Shown: piece by piece, positions 27,101 through 40,014 of the stretch
How positions within the stretch are numbered: the first letter of the stretch is position 1
Layout of the letters: each line of letters opens with the position of its first letter
Assembly (NCBI GenBank): GCA_034670405.1
Contig: JAXDDX010000057.1
Location: 1,721,001-1,785,000 of the forward strand
DNA length: 64,000 nucleotides
Origin: Hoplostethus atlanticus
Taxonomy: Eukaryota; Chordata; Actinopteri; Trachichthyiformes; Trachichthyidae
Direction of reading: 5' to 3'
Made by a program: the position numbers and the translations under genes
Notes under the pieces: model-generated
Told to the model about the DNA's origin: nothing
Database searches by the model: none
The model's input: the letters and a program-made list of their open reading frames with translations, nothing else

Positions 27101-30100
27101 TGCCTGTAGAGGAGACGTAGAGCAGACAAGTGCAGAGCTCATCAGTGGAAGGGTCAGGCAAGCCGCATCCTGCCAGGGAGGCCTTAGGCCATCACAGCTA
27201 GGGTTCAAAGGTAGCCCGGCTGTTTAGAAAATAATGTCAGCATCAGTCAGGGGTTTCAGGTGGGTCCGTGTTAGCATGCCAACATCGGGTGCTTCTCTGC
27301 CTCATGCTCAAGATGCTAGTGAAGTTGAGGTAAAGGGGTTGGACAGGGAGCAAAGAAAGGAGGTTTTCTGTCCTGCCCCGTTCCATCTTGCTTTGCAAAA
27401 CACATAATTAAAGGAATAGTTCAGTGGAGACTCCATTGAGGGTTGTAAGACCACCAAACACACAGTGAGTTAGCCCCTGTCCCCATAGTTTCCTCTCATC
27501 CTTCTCCCAAACTATTCAAGTTAACTGGGCCATCTTTTTGCAGATCCAAAAAAATGTCCATCAAATTTCTACAAGCAGCTTGTGCAGCAACATGTTTTGT
27601 AGCCAAACGATTGCACTGTAGGGTCCAATATTTACCTCCTATATTTTCCTCACTCTCTAGTCTTCCACCAGAGTGCTGCACAAGCTAGAATTTCTTTTGT
27701 AGAAATGTGTCATCTTTTGGAGCTGTAAAAACATCACCCTGATAACTCCAACAGTCAATGGAGTTTCTACAGACAGGGGGTGATCTATTCCTTTAAGGAG
27801 AGTGAAGAACCCAGCCAAGCACTGTGAGAGGTAGAGTGGAAGGGGAAAAGAGAGGGTTTTGTCTTGTGCTTTTGTGATTAAAGACAGAGAGGAGAACTGT
27901 ACTCTGGAACAGTTATCATACAATAACAGAGACACATGCAGGAGCTGTTAGACAGGGCTGGAGATGGACCCTGGAGAGGTGACATAGTGGGGTGGTGTGA
28001 GGAGGGGGTGGGCGTTCAAAAAGCTTTTAAATTATTTTTGGCGGGGGCATAGGGCAGCAGGGATGTGATCGACCCGGCTGGTGTGGCTGTGAGTCCTGTG
28101 TCTGCTTTAAGTGAGCAGCCTGTGAGCATGACACTGCGTGCTGTTGGCAGGGTGTTAGATGGCCACGGGGGAGATGCTAGACGGCTAGACGTTAGGGCAG
28201 CCTGGCTGCGATGGTGAGCTAGAGACACTATTCCAGAGAGTTGCACTGTTTTTAAGATGCTGGCACCATGGCAACCGAGCCCTGAATACTGTAAATGTAC
28301 ATGTGTGATCGCCAGATGCATTCTGACTGATCCATGAGATTTATTGGGTCAGAAACAATAGTGCTATCTTCAAGTCTGACTTGTGCAATTAATGGAGGTC
28401 TCTCTATTGGTGGCTTGGTGTGTGTGTGTGTGTGATTGAGAGTGTGTCTTGATTTAGGGGCTGACAGGAAGGCACGCTGGGTGGGAAGTCCGCAGCGGAG
28501 GGATTCTGCAGGAGATACAGCAGAAAAGCCACAACCACTGATGCACAGCAGGACGCCGTCCACTCCAAGTGCTGGCCCCGCATGGCAGCGCCAGCACTTT
28601 AGAGCTGCCGTAAGAGAGCAGTGGGGCGGTGCAGGAGGGGGGGGGGGGGGGCAGGGAGGGTCACACAGATTGGGCCACAGGGTTGACTTTGACTGACTGT
28701 GTACCTTGAACGCTCAGACAGCATTTTGAGGAGGAAGGCTAACAAGCCCTCCGCTCCTCTGAGCAAGAAGAAGCAGAAGCAGAAGCAGAAGCAGAAGCAG
28801 AAGCAGAAGCAGAAGCAAGAGGGGGAAAAAACAGAGCGGAGGTTAGGAGCACCGTCACACAGCTTGCATTACATACAGTGTTAGAGCAAATGAGAAAACT
28901 TTTTAGATTGGGAGAGAGGAAACTTCATTATGTTAGAACAATATCTGTGAGTAATATTAGGCCATTTATCATCAGGCATCGTTATGTAACATGAAATAAA
29001 ACCATAGGAATATATCAACAAACACTGGGGAAGGTAACCGAATTACGGAGCTTTTTCATAACTCGGCAGAAGATGACTTCAGTGCATGCTATCAATCACA
29101 CAGCCCTTAAGTGGCAAATTTCACAGCCTAAATCAGATTACTTGTGGCGCTAGAGCAGAGGGGGGTTTTCTTCCAGTGCAAATCTCCCATTCTCTCTTCC
29201 GAAATATGCCCCCGCACAAACACCTTCAACCATGAACACACAACACACACACAGGTACACTCCCACCGTCGGAGCTGTGTTTCAGCTTCACCACCAATGG
29301 CTCTCTGTTCGTTACAGACAACCATTTAATCATCAGACAGGCACAGTCACTCGTCACTGTTCACATACAGTGTGCGGAAAGCCGACTTTCTCATTCTGGC
29401 TGAGCCTACATTCGTCTTCCTCTGTATAATTTCTAGGAGGCTGCTCTGTGGCAGGCATGCTTGGGCTATATGTGCGAGTGCAGCGTGTTGTTGTGGATCC
29501 CTGGCTGGCTCCCAGCGGAGATGCTGATCTAGGAGAGCCTCGCCCCCCATCCCCGGCCCGGCGGTCCGCAGAGACCGGGCTTCACGGGAATGATCAATAA
29601 CCACAAGTGACATGTGCCAAGTGTATTATGTCTGCGGCTTCATTGAGCTTATTTATTTTGTAGCTGCCGGCTTTAATCAAAGCGAGTTTCTGTGCACTGG
29701 GTGGGCAGAAGGGAGGACACGGCTACTGGAATGGATCTGACTCAGGTACAGTAAGTCTGCCCTGCAATTATTTTCCAATACTTGTGTGGCACGAGTATGT
29801 TTGTCTCATACATACACATAAGCTCATCCACACACACACACACACACACTCACCCACACTCTGAAATGTTGGGGGGTTCCTCAGTGCTGTGGGCATCGTC
29901 AGTCTTCTTCATGCCCACTGGGTGTTTGAGGTCAGGCTGTGGGCGTGTCTGTCCACAGGCCTCTGAGCTGGGCCCCGGCCCCGCCCCCTGGCCCCGGCCC
30001 CGCCCCTGAGCTGCTGGTCTGGGGGATGGTGTACACCTTGGAGGAGTCAGCGGACATACAATATCTGGCACCACGCGCCAGGGGACTGCCAGAGTGGTGC

Positions 30101-33100
30101 GAGCCACTGGCCGGACAGCAAGGATAAAGCAACATTTAACCCAAGAGTTACCAAAAACCAAAGAAAAGTTTGAAAAATCCATTTGAGAGGACATATAGAC
30201 AAACATCAACAAATGTCAAATGTAATCTCACATCATTAGTGACAAATCTTTTATTTCTAATCTGTGCCAAATTAGAAGTGAGGATCAATTAAACCGCTTC
30301 ATTCCTGGTGGATTATATCACAGAATATCACAGAATCCATTCGATGTTATGTGCCAATGGCTTGCTTGTGATGAGTTAAGAGACTTTAACTTTGATATAG
30401 GGTCAGGACATTCCCTTTACATCCTCACTCAATTCACTGCTTGAGTGAGGATGTGCAGGATAGAGTACATTTGTCAGTCATTTGAAAGCGGGCCATCCAC
30501 CGATCAAGTGAAGAGCACTCTGTCTTTGTTCTTGTTTGCTCGGGTTGTACGTTTGCAAGTACAGGAAGCCCCGCATGTCGCTTTGTATTCATATCATCGC
30601 CATTACGAGGGTGCACATTTTCTCTCCTGCCTATTGAGGTTTCATCGGTTAGCTGCTCAACTGGACTGAGGTTTGGATAAACTCCACAGGTCGACAAAAG
30701 ATGCCAGATTTTGGACCATTCTGAGCCCTAACATCTCGTCGCTTGCTGGAAAACCTGCAGGAAACAAAACATGTTCCTGAAATACCCTGAGACCTCGGGG
30801 CTGGCTTTAGCTGGAGGTGCTACATCCACTGCTTCCATATTCATGACCATCTGGGCCACACCCTGCAAAATGTGTTCCTGCTGTTTAACTGTTTGTTCAG
30901 ATGACACTCGAGTGTCATAGACCGTTTTATCAGAGCCGGGAAGTATCGGAGTAGTCAGGGTGATGGCATGGGCTCTTTCCTCTCCTCTGAATGATTTCCT
31001 GGAGTGGACAGATCTGACACTCAGGTCAATGATGTGAACAGATTGCGGTAACATAATCCTGTATTGCATCAACAAATAGATACCCATTCTTTTTCAAAGA
31101 GACAGACTGTGAGTGGCTCCAGGGCCAACCCTCTCTGACACCCCTTCTCCTTCCCAGCTGGGCCCCAGTCTGGTGGGGAGGACTTGGGGGGGATGGTGTG
31201 ATGAAACCCCCCACGTTGCTCCAGACTGACCACCACCCTACCTATCAGCTTTGGCACAGCTGGATGGATCAGGCTGCAGGTCAGGAGAAAGGGAGCCCAG
31301 CTGGGTGAAAAGGTCAGCTAACAGCCAGCGACCATCCTTGTGTGTGTGTGTGTGTGTGTGTTTAGCAGAACAGATAACAGTTTATGGAATTATGGTTGTG
31401 GTGAATGTATTTCTATACGGGTTATACGTGATGGATTGTGCTGTGATGGGGTGTGATTTTCCCCCACGGGCAAATCAATGACCTGCTGCACTAGAATGAA
31501 GCCACACTGGAATGAAGCCACACTGGGATAAAGCCACTGTCCACAGAGAGGGCAGGAAATACCCAGAAATACAGGAGATTCATCACTGACATGAATCAGC
31601 CTTTGTCTTAGCCAAAGGTCAGCTTTGTTCACCCAAACACACAATGCAGTACTGTAAACCTCCCAATATAGTAGACATGTGAAGCTGAAACAGCCCATCT
31701 AAACCATCATCTAGGGGTGGAAATGTTAGTTCAACATGTATGCAAGAAAATCAGTGTCTTGTCAAGAATAAAAGCATCTGTCTATGTACCGTACCTTGAG
31801 TGGGAGGAGATCTCGCTCAGGTCCCCGATGCTGCCCTCCGTCACATGACTGGACATGATTGCGGAGGCGTAGCCCTGCGCCAGGTACAGTTTCCCGTGAT
31901 CCTCTTCTGACGCCCCGTCTTCATGGTGCTCCGACGCCCAGGGGTGTCCCTGCTCCCCGACCCTGCCCTGCAACAGCACGCGGACCCCAGGGGGCACACA
32001 GGGATTGGTGTCGATCCCGCTGTCTGTGGATGCCCCTTTGATGTAGGTGAGGCCCAGCATCTCCGGGTCCATCAAGTCTCCGGAGCCGAAGTGCTTATCG
32101 TCGCTGTTGCTGGAGGCGTTGCTCGAGAGGGTGTTGCTACTCGAGTGGCTTGAGTTCTTATCTCCTGTCTGGTAGAGAGAGGGACAAGTAGGGGAAAGAG
32201 ACACAGTACGTCAGACCAGGTCAAAATAGCAGCTGCAAATTATTCTTTGGGTTGTTTTCATTTGCTGTGAGTACCAGATGGAAGGGGTTTAGCCATCCCT
32301 CCATCAGCTGGCACTGAGGCGACAGTTGGCAGTCACCGAAACAAATTTAATAAATTGAATGACAAAGACTTTGCTGTGACCTCTTAAACTTGTTGGCACC
32401 CATTGTGCAACAAGCAGACATAAGTCAAAGAGACACAAGGTCAGGCCAGCATTATATAAGCCCTCAACGCTGCATTTACAGTAGATCAATGGACTAGGGG
32501 CAACAGTATGGCTAAATGGGAGATGAGAGACTTCAGCTTCACCTGACATGTTTTCTTCACTATTCTACTATGTGTACCATGACTGCTAAATCATGGATGG
32601 AGCTTGAATCACATCACATCAAAAACAGCTACTCTGATTTGAAAAGACTCATTAGGGACATGCAGTGCTAAGAGAATGGTTTAAATTTCACTGGCACTGA
32701 AAGCACCAAAACAAGTTATTAGCCGTATGCATCAGCCTCCAGTATGAAAGCAGAAAGCTGAGAGAGACAGAGGGAGATGGTGTAAAGGAGAAAGAAAAGA
32801 GAGGGGGGGGGGGGATGAGAGGCTCGAGCACTTAATATATTCAACCTTCTAGGAAAACGTGTCCCAGAAAAATGTTTGAGACAAAAGGGTGACGGGCAGA
32901 AAAGCCTGTTAGCATGCTGATGAAAAGAAAGTGATAGGAGATTGTAAGTGGTTAGACACAAAGTTGGACACCCCCGATTCCACTGTTATGGTAACGAAGC
33001 CCAACAAAACATTTTGGCAGGTTCTCATGAACAAAAAGGACAAAAAGTTTGTGTTCAACATGATTGAAGCCTCCATGTCCTTTTCTGGATCATCTCGTGG

Positions 33101-36100
33101 TCGAAATTGAGCTGCTGAGCTCCTACATCCTCGCATTCCTTCAGCCGCCTTTCACCGCAGCAGCTGCCTTTCGCCGTTGTCAGTTTTTGTCACACTATTC
33201 CCAGTTTCCAGAGGTTACCGCTAACTCTTCCCCCCACTGGCATGGAGTGTGAATAAACAAAACAAGACGAAGCTGCAGCGAGGACACACACAAATTTGTA
33301 TGTGGTGACACGTTCGGCCGTGTTTCTATTTTGGGCAAGTTCGACTTTGTTGTAAGGGTACCGCCACCTTCACTCCCAGCAGTGTCACACCACCGAACCC
33401 TTCAAAGCAACTTGCCAATGAAGTGCTGCAGACACCCTCTCTTACCACACCATGCCATGTGGGCAGGCACTGACGCAGTTAAATCAAAGCCTCGTGCACT
33501 TACCCTGGACAGCTTGTTGGGTGAGTCTTTGCCTCCCTCTCTTTGCTTGAGGGAATTCAGGATCTTGGTGGAGGGGATGTGCCACTTGGCCTCTGTGGAC
33601 AGGGAAGAAGACAGTGAGTGGGGGAGGACTACCAGGTACCAGGAGGGTGCTAACACACGAGTCCAACTGATGAGAGCTACTTAGCCCCGAACACAGATAT
33701 AGATCACAGAAACTCTCGATCCATGAACGTTTATATGCAGCCGCATCACAACTACACAAGGGAAAAGACTCACCTGCAGACCGTGTCCTCTCCAGGGTGG
33801 GCTCCCTCTCCCTGTGGCTCTCCCCGTCACCCTCCTGGATGTCCCCTGAACGCTCATGGAGGACAGGGGACGGACATCTGGAGGAAGAAGATGAGGTGAG
33901 GGTTACGGCCTATAAATTCTTCTACCCACAGAGTAAGCTCTGTGCGCCTGTAGGAGCAACGCTTCATTACATTCACCGAAGATGTACGGCAATTAGCTCG
34001 AGATCATTCAAGGTCAAATCGCTTGAGCTTCTTACAGAATAAAGAAGCTGCCAGAGACCTCTGACAAGAGACCAAGAGGAAAAGAGCAGCACATTTTTCA
34101 ATAAGGATCTTAATTACACGTTAAGAGCTCGGAGGGGTTATGACAGATGCACTCAAGTCAGCATCGTATCTGATCTTTACCACATACTCAAGTAAAGCTC
34201 TCACCAGAGATCAATCAGCTAATAAACACGACGGCTGTTCTGTATCGTGGCAGCTCTGACAGGACACCGTGATCTTTTTAGTTCAGTGCTCTTTTGGGGC
34301 CTCTGACAGAAAGCCTAGGTAGTGTGGAGCTAAGCCTCTTGTCATGATCTGTAAGCACTTACAGACACACCAGTCTCTAATGGATTCTGCTCAACTACAA
34401 GACTCTGTCAGACCGTAAGCCCGTACAGTCAGCAGACCCTATGAACAAAGGCCATTATACGATTGAAAATAGTGAAAGAGCAGCATATTTAGAACACATC
34501 TATACTGGCATGGTGTCCATAAATGTTCTCTAAAGTATGGCTGGCACACGCTATTTAAAGGTTTATGGGAAGCAAACACATGGAATGGAATGTTTTGATG
34601 ACCAGAAGAATAGCTCCACTTCCTCTGTGGTGGTTACTCCCGCTCCCTCTTAGTCCCTTATAGTCCTTTTTCAGTTTATTTGTGATTATTGTGTCCAAAA
34701 ATGATTTTGTGATGGGTTTTCTCAAAAATTGCAATGCCGTTTACTAAAAGTGGCACTAAAGTGACTCTTCCTATTATACTTAAGTGCCCGTCCTTTTTAA
34801 ATTTTCTGCACGGAAATGAGCATGGGCAAAAACAACAAAAGGAAAATGCTGTGCTTGACTTGGATTATAATAATACTGTAGCCCTCTTCCCCACTTTTTC
34901 GAGTGGCCCTCGCTTTTCGGCTTGCCTCTCAGAACAGAGTTACAAGGGGTAGTGGTTGAAATCTCCCCCTATGAAATGGAACAACCCTTCAAGACCCTGA
35001 TATGTCATCAGTAGTCGTCAAAGGCGGTTACATAAACAGACGCAACGAGTTTGTTGCCGGACATTACTATGGAAATAATGATATTATGACGAAGATAAAA
35101 AAGCATGGACGTTTGCGATTCGTTCGCAACTCATAAGTTTCACGCTATCAATCGATCAAACAAGCCATCAAATAAAAAAGAACACTGCTTCATTAACGGG
35201 CCACTTCATGACAGAATAGCGTTAGCGGTGCTTTTGTTGCTTGTGCAGCGTTCGCCACCATCTTGCCGATGATTGACAGAGATTTCTCATAACACTCGGT
35301 TTGTAGTGTGCCCCTGAAAAATCTCCGTTTGGAGGGCCATGTAGCCCTAGCACTTCGCCCTACCCCTCTATCCCGAACAAGAATCGGGACACCCTACCCC
35401 TACACGTGAACGCGCAAAACGGAGGGGTAGGGCTAAGTGGTAGGGGCAAGGGGTGTATTGGGATTGGGCCAAAAAGGTGCTGAAAGAAGGGGTCAGGGTG
35501 AAATGAAATGCAGGTTAAATGAAAAAGAAAATGCACTCACCTGCAGGGGTGAATAAACGTACACATAAAACTACAGCTCACTGTCCTCAGAAATCATCCT
35601 CCATCTCCCTCTCTAAAGCTCCACTGCACTGTCATTGGGTGTACGATAATACCAAGGTAGGCATCATTTGTTTGAAGTATGGTTTGATTGGACGACTTTA
35701 TGCAAAATGATTGGGCAAAATTACTAGCACTCTGAAGATCATTTCATGTGGAGAAATTGCAGTAATTTTGCAAAAGTTCTCACAAGGATTGTGGGGATTG
35801 GTAGAATTTCCAATCATTACTGCAATCGCACAATCACATTACAGTTACATTACAGGCATTTAGCAGACGCTTTTATCCAAAGAGACTTACAATAAGTGCA
35901 TTCAACATAGGTAGGCAAGAGAACTACTAGTCACTAGAAATCGTAAGTGCATTTCCTTCCTCAACAAGCATCTAAGAGCAGAACCAGTGCTAAGGTACAA
36001 GTGCAATAAGTTAGCTACCTACTTTTTATTAACAAATGAGACAAATAAGTGAAGCAAATAAACAGGAGCTGAGACAAATAAGTCACAATTACAATTTCCT

Positions 36101-39100
36101 ATTCCAAAGATGTGACAATATTGCAGTGCCATACCCATCGTATCCAGGCTGCTGGGACCAGGTGCTGCTGCCACAGGGTCCTGGATCACTGGAGGACGAC
36201 TGGTTACTGGGGGAGCTACGGTAGTGCTGGTCTCCCTTGTTACATGAGGTGACCTGGGGATTCTCCATATCCTGCATTGTCCTGCAGAGACAGCAGGGCA
36301 CAACGGGTGTGAGTGTATAAAGACACTGATACATGTGGTACGTAGGGTCAAAACAAGGGCTGAACCTGAGATTGTAGAGATATGCTTCGTCAGAACAGAT
36401 GCTACGTAAAGTATGTAAACATTTTTCTCTCCAGAGGCTGCAACTACATAAAACCCCAGAAAAAAAGTCTCTCTCCTTCATTGTCCTTTGAGGAAAATGT
36501 GAGAACTGTCAGTGAGGGAGGAAGGTGTCTTCTTCTACAATGACGAACAGCATAGTACGCACAGAAAAAGAGATAAGCTCAGCAGCCTCGGTGAGTGAAC
36601 CAGATGGTGAAGCCCAGTGTTTATATAGCGTGAAGTACTTTTTGAATGTGAAAGGATGCTTGAGATGGCTTCCTTGAAACCCAACCCTGACCATCCTCTG
36701 AATGCTTATGTGACATGTTGGTGCTATGACAACCCTCGTGAGCAAGGACATGATGAAACTTAGTTGTTTACCGAATTCGACTGCGACCATTATCTGAGCA
36801 CAGTTTCAGTCTATGTTGCAGATGTCACACATTACGATGATCCAATCTGAATGTCTGGTCTTATTTCTGACCACAACAATCACTTAGGACCGATACCATC
36901 GGGACATTTCTGATTTGGGTTTTTAATCCTCAAAAGGGAAGTGGATCAACAAGCAGCCAAGCCTGACATAAAACAGTTGGAAAAAAAACATTAGCAACAA
37001 ATTTCCATGACATTTCCAAAACTAAATGCACATGTTCCATTTTCCAAAACATTTCCAGGACTGGAAAACACCATTTTCTAATTATTTTTTTTCTTTTACT
37101 TTTCAGGTTTTCCATGACCGTGGGAACCCTGTGTAGTGCTGCATTGTCCTGCAACCTATAAAACTCCTGACCTGACTTGAATTCTGGAGACAATAGATGT
37201 CTCTGCCTACTTTTTCCTGACCGGGAAAGCCCCGTGGGATATGGTCCACACTGAAAAACAAACATGGGATTCAGGTTATGTCTGTTGCCCAGAGGCCTTC
37301 CCTTTAACTAAAGCACCAAAGCAGGATTACATGACTGGGAGGAAGACAACGATTACAGAGCCAAGATGGCTTTTGCATTAGCTCTCCATCCAGGTCCATA
37401 CGTTCACCTCCTCTCCTCTCTTCGGTCGCCTGTGCTAGGAGTCGAATGCTCAGCGTTACCTTTTGCCTGCTGCATCATCAGGTTTCTATCGCCCAGACCT
37501 CCAGGAGAAAACCCACCAAACTGTCAGTAACCCAATCGCAACACACATCATCCAACACTTTGGCCAGCGCGCAACATTTCCGCCCCAGCCGAGGTGTTAG
37601 CCTTCTCCGCCGGGTCCAGGCACTTAATGTAAAACAGCAGCAGCTGCTTTTCGTTCTCCCTCTCTTCCTCCCTCGGTACGATGTAAAGGTCTGGGGGATA
37701 TCGTACGTGATTTTTCTCTCTGCGCTGCAATAACATCGGTGGCTCGAGAGAATAGCTGTCTCAGTTGGCCACGTATTAGGTGTCATGTTTTACAGTGCCA
37801 AGTCTGGAGTCAGCAATATGGGGATGGGACACTGCTTTATCTAAGCTATCTGATTCATATGTTTGCTATATAATACACAGATGTTCAGTTTCCACTTCTG
37901 CATGTCCACATAAGATGAAAACAAAATAGGTGGCTGCTGCGTAGCTAAAGATGGCAGCTAATCGCTCAAAGGACATGAAAGAAAAAAACACAATGTATAC
38001 TGCATATATCATCAAGGAATTGTCAATTTATTTTCTGAAAGATGTGAATGCATATTTCGCCTCTCTCGTCTCTCTCTCCCTTCCTCTGCAGCCTATAATT
38101 CCTTCATTCGCCTCTCAACCCAAACCCTCTCCTCGACTCCCACTTCCTCTGGGGAGACTACATATCGCGGTCCTGGGCAAGAGCTTTCTCTTTGTTTCAG
38201 CAGTAATTGGGTGAGATGAGCTGAGCCGTGTCAGTGTCCCTGTCACCTCCTACTCAGCAGGGTGCAGGAAGAGGGAGGGAGTGGTGGGTTCGGGGGATAC
38301 GGAGGGAACGGGAAGGAGCGAGGGAGAGAAATGACTGCCAGGGACTCTGATTAGGGAGAGAAGGCAGCCATTATCCCAGTATAGTCAGAGTAGGCAACAC
38401 CAGGGGGGGAGTCGGGGTGACACACAGGAAAGGTTATCATGGCTGCAGGGGTTTCATTAGAATGAACAAATCACTGCTTTACACGACTCAATGGAGATGT
38501 CCGAGAGAGACACCGTCTAGGATAGGAACAAAGTCTAGGGCCTGGCCTTATCATCTAGAGGGGGATGAAAGGGACGCGGTGCATTCACTGGTCTCAAATG
38601 CCCCATTTTTATATGCAAATAACGGAACACAAAAATCACCCCTCAAAGAGTTATTACGCTTTTGATCTCAATGAGAAAGGGCGAAAGGGTTCAAAGAGTT
38701 TGAGCATCTTTTGAGCATCATGATGTTTGATCACAGACTTTGCTCTATAGCTTACTGAAAACCTTGAAAGGAATGCTTTACTCCCTAAAACGTCTCATTG
38801 TGCCGCGTCACATCAGTGAAATTCACCTTTAAACACCTACAACGGCAGACAGAGGCGAACGAGGGGAGGAGGGAAGGAAATAAGAGAGAGTGAGTGGGCC
38901 GGTGTAGTACCTGGGCCCGTCCGGCAGCTTCCTATCAAAGGAGGTGCTTCGTGGGATGGCTGCCTGGTGCTGCTGGAGGATCTGCTGGCACTGCAAGCGA
39001 TCGGGGGCCTGCGTGGGCGAGCCTCGAGGTAAAGGTTGGCCAGCGGCTGTGGGCACCCGATGCCAGGTGGTGTTTCTCCTGAAGGGTGTCTTGTACTCGC

Positions 39101-39606
39101 AGGGTGTACCCTCGCTGTCAACCTTATACTCCACCATGGGTATGCGGTAGAGCTCGGAGCAGCCCCTAAGAAGGATGGGGGTTAGGGAAGGGCAAGAAGA
39201 GGAAGGTAAAAGATCAGCAATGCACACAGGGTGAAAAAGCGTCCATCTTGGTTTCAATACGTGTGCTCCGGCATAGTATAAAGACAATAAAGTTGAATTG
39301 AATGAACTTGAATTGAATTTAAAATGAATATATTACAAGCTAAAGCAATTTACAAGCTCCTGCCATAAAACAGCCCAGCAGGACTGTAACCATAGAAACA
39401 TCCATAGCTAGCATCATGGCTACACTGTAGCTGAACTGTAACCATAGAAACGTAAACAAATCCGTTCAGCCTAGTAGCAACTGATGATGTAATAACTTGT
39501 AATGTCCCTCTAAATGAGCTGAAAATGTAATAAATAATATTCTGTAATAAATTAGTATTATTATTACTATTATTATTATTACTATTATTATTATTATTAT
39601 TATTAT

Positions 39607-39638
<32 letters not shown>

Positions 39639-39965
39639 CTAGTTATAGTAGTAGTATTAATTATTATTATTATTATTATTACATTATGTGGGAATTTATT
39701 AAATTAACAGGTTATATTATATTTACATTTTCAACATATTTAGAGGGACATTTTATTACATCTTGACAAGTTATTACATTATCAGGCAGTTATATATCAG
39801 TTGTTGCACCATTTCATACTGTATGATACTGCTGACTTTGAAGTCCTGGAGGGAAGGGGGGTCAGAGATCATTCATTGTGTCACCATGACAACACAAGAA
39901 CACACTAATGCTGTCAGAAATATTTAGCGTCATGCAGACGACTACATATACTGTAGTGTTGCAAG

Positions 39966-40014
<49 letters not shown>

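Noticed and set aside
29850-30212. 120-codon minus-strand frame ending in SECG
   Set aside because: Its 3' half is the real exon 14 tail but its 5' half is out of frame with exon 13. It was treated as part of the exon 14 frame problem and not as a separate gene.
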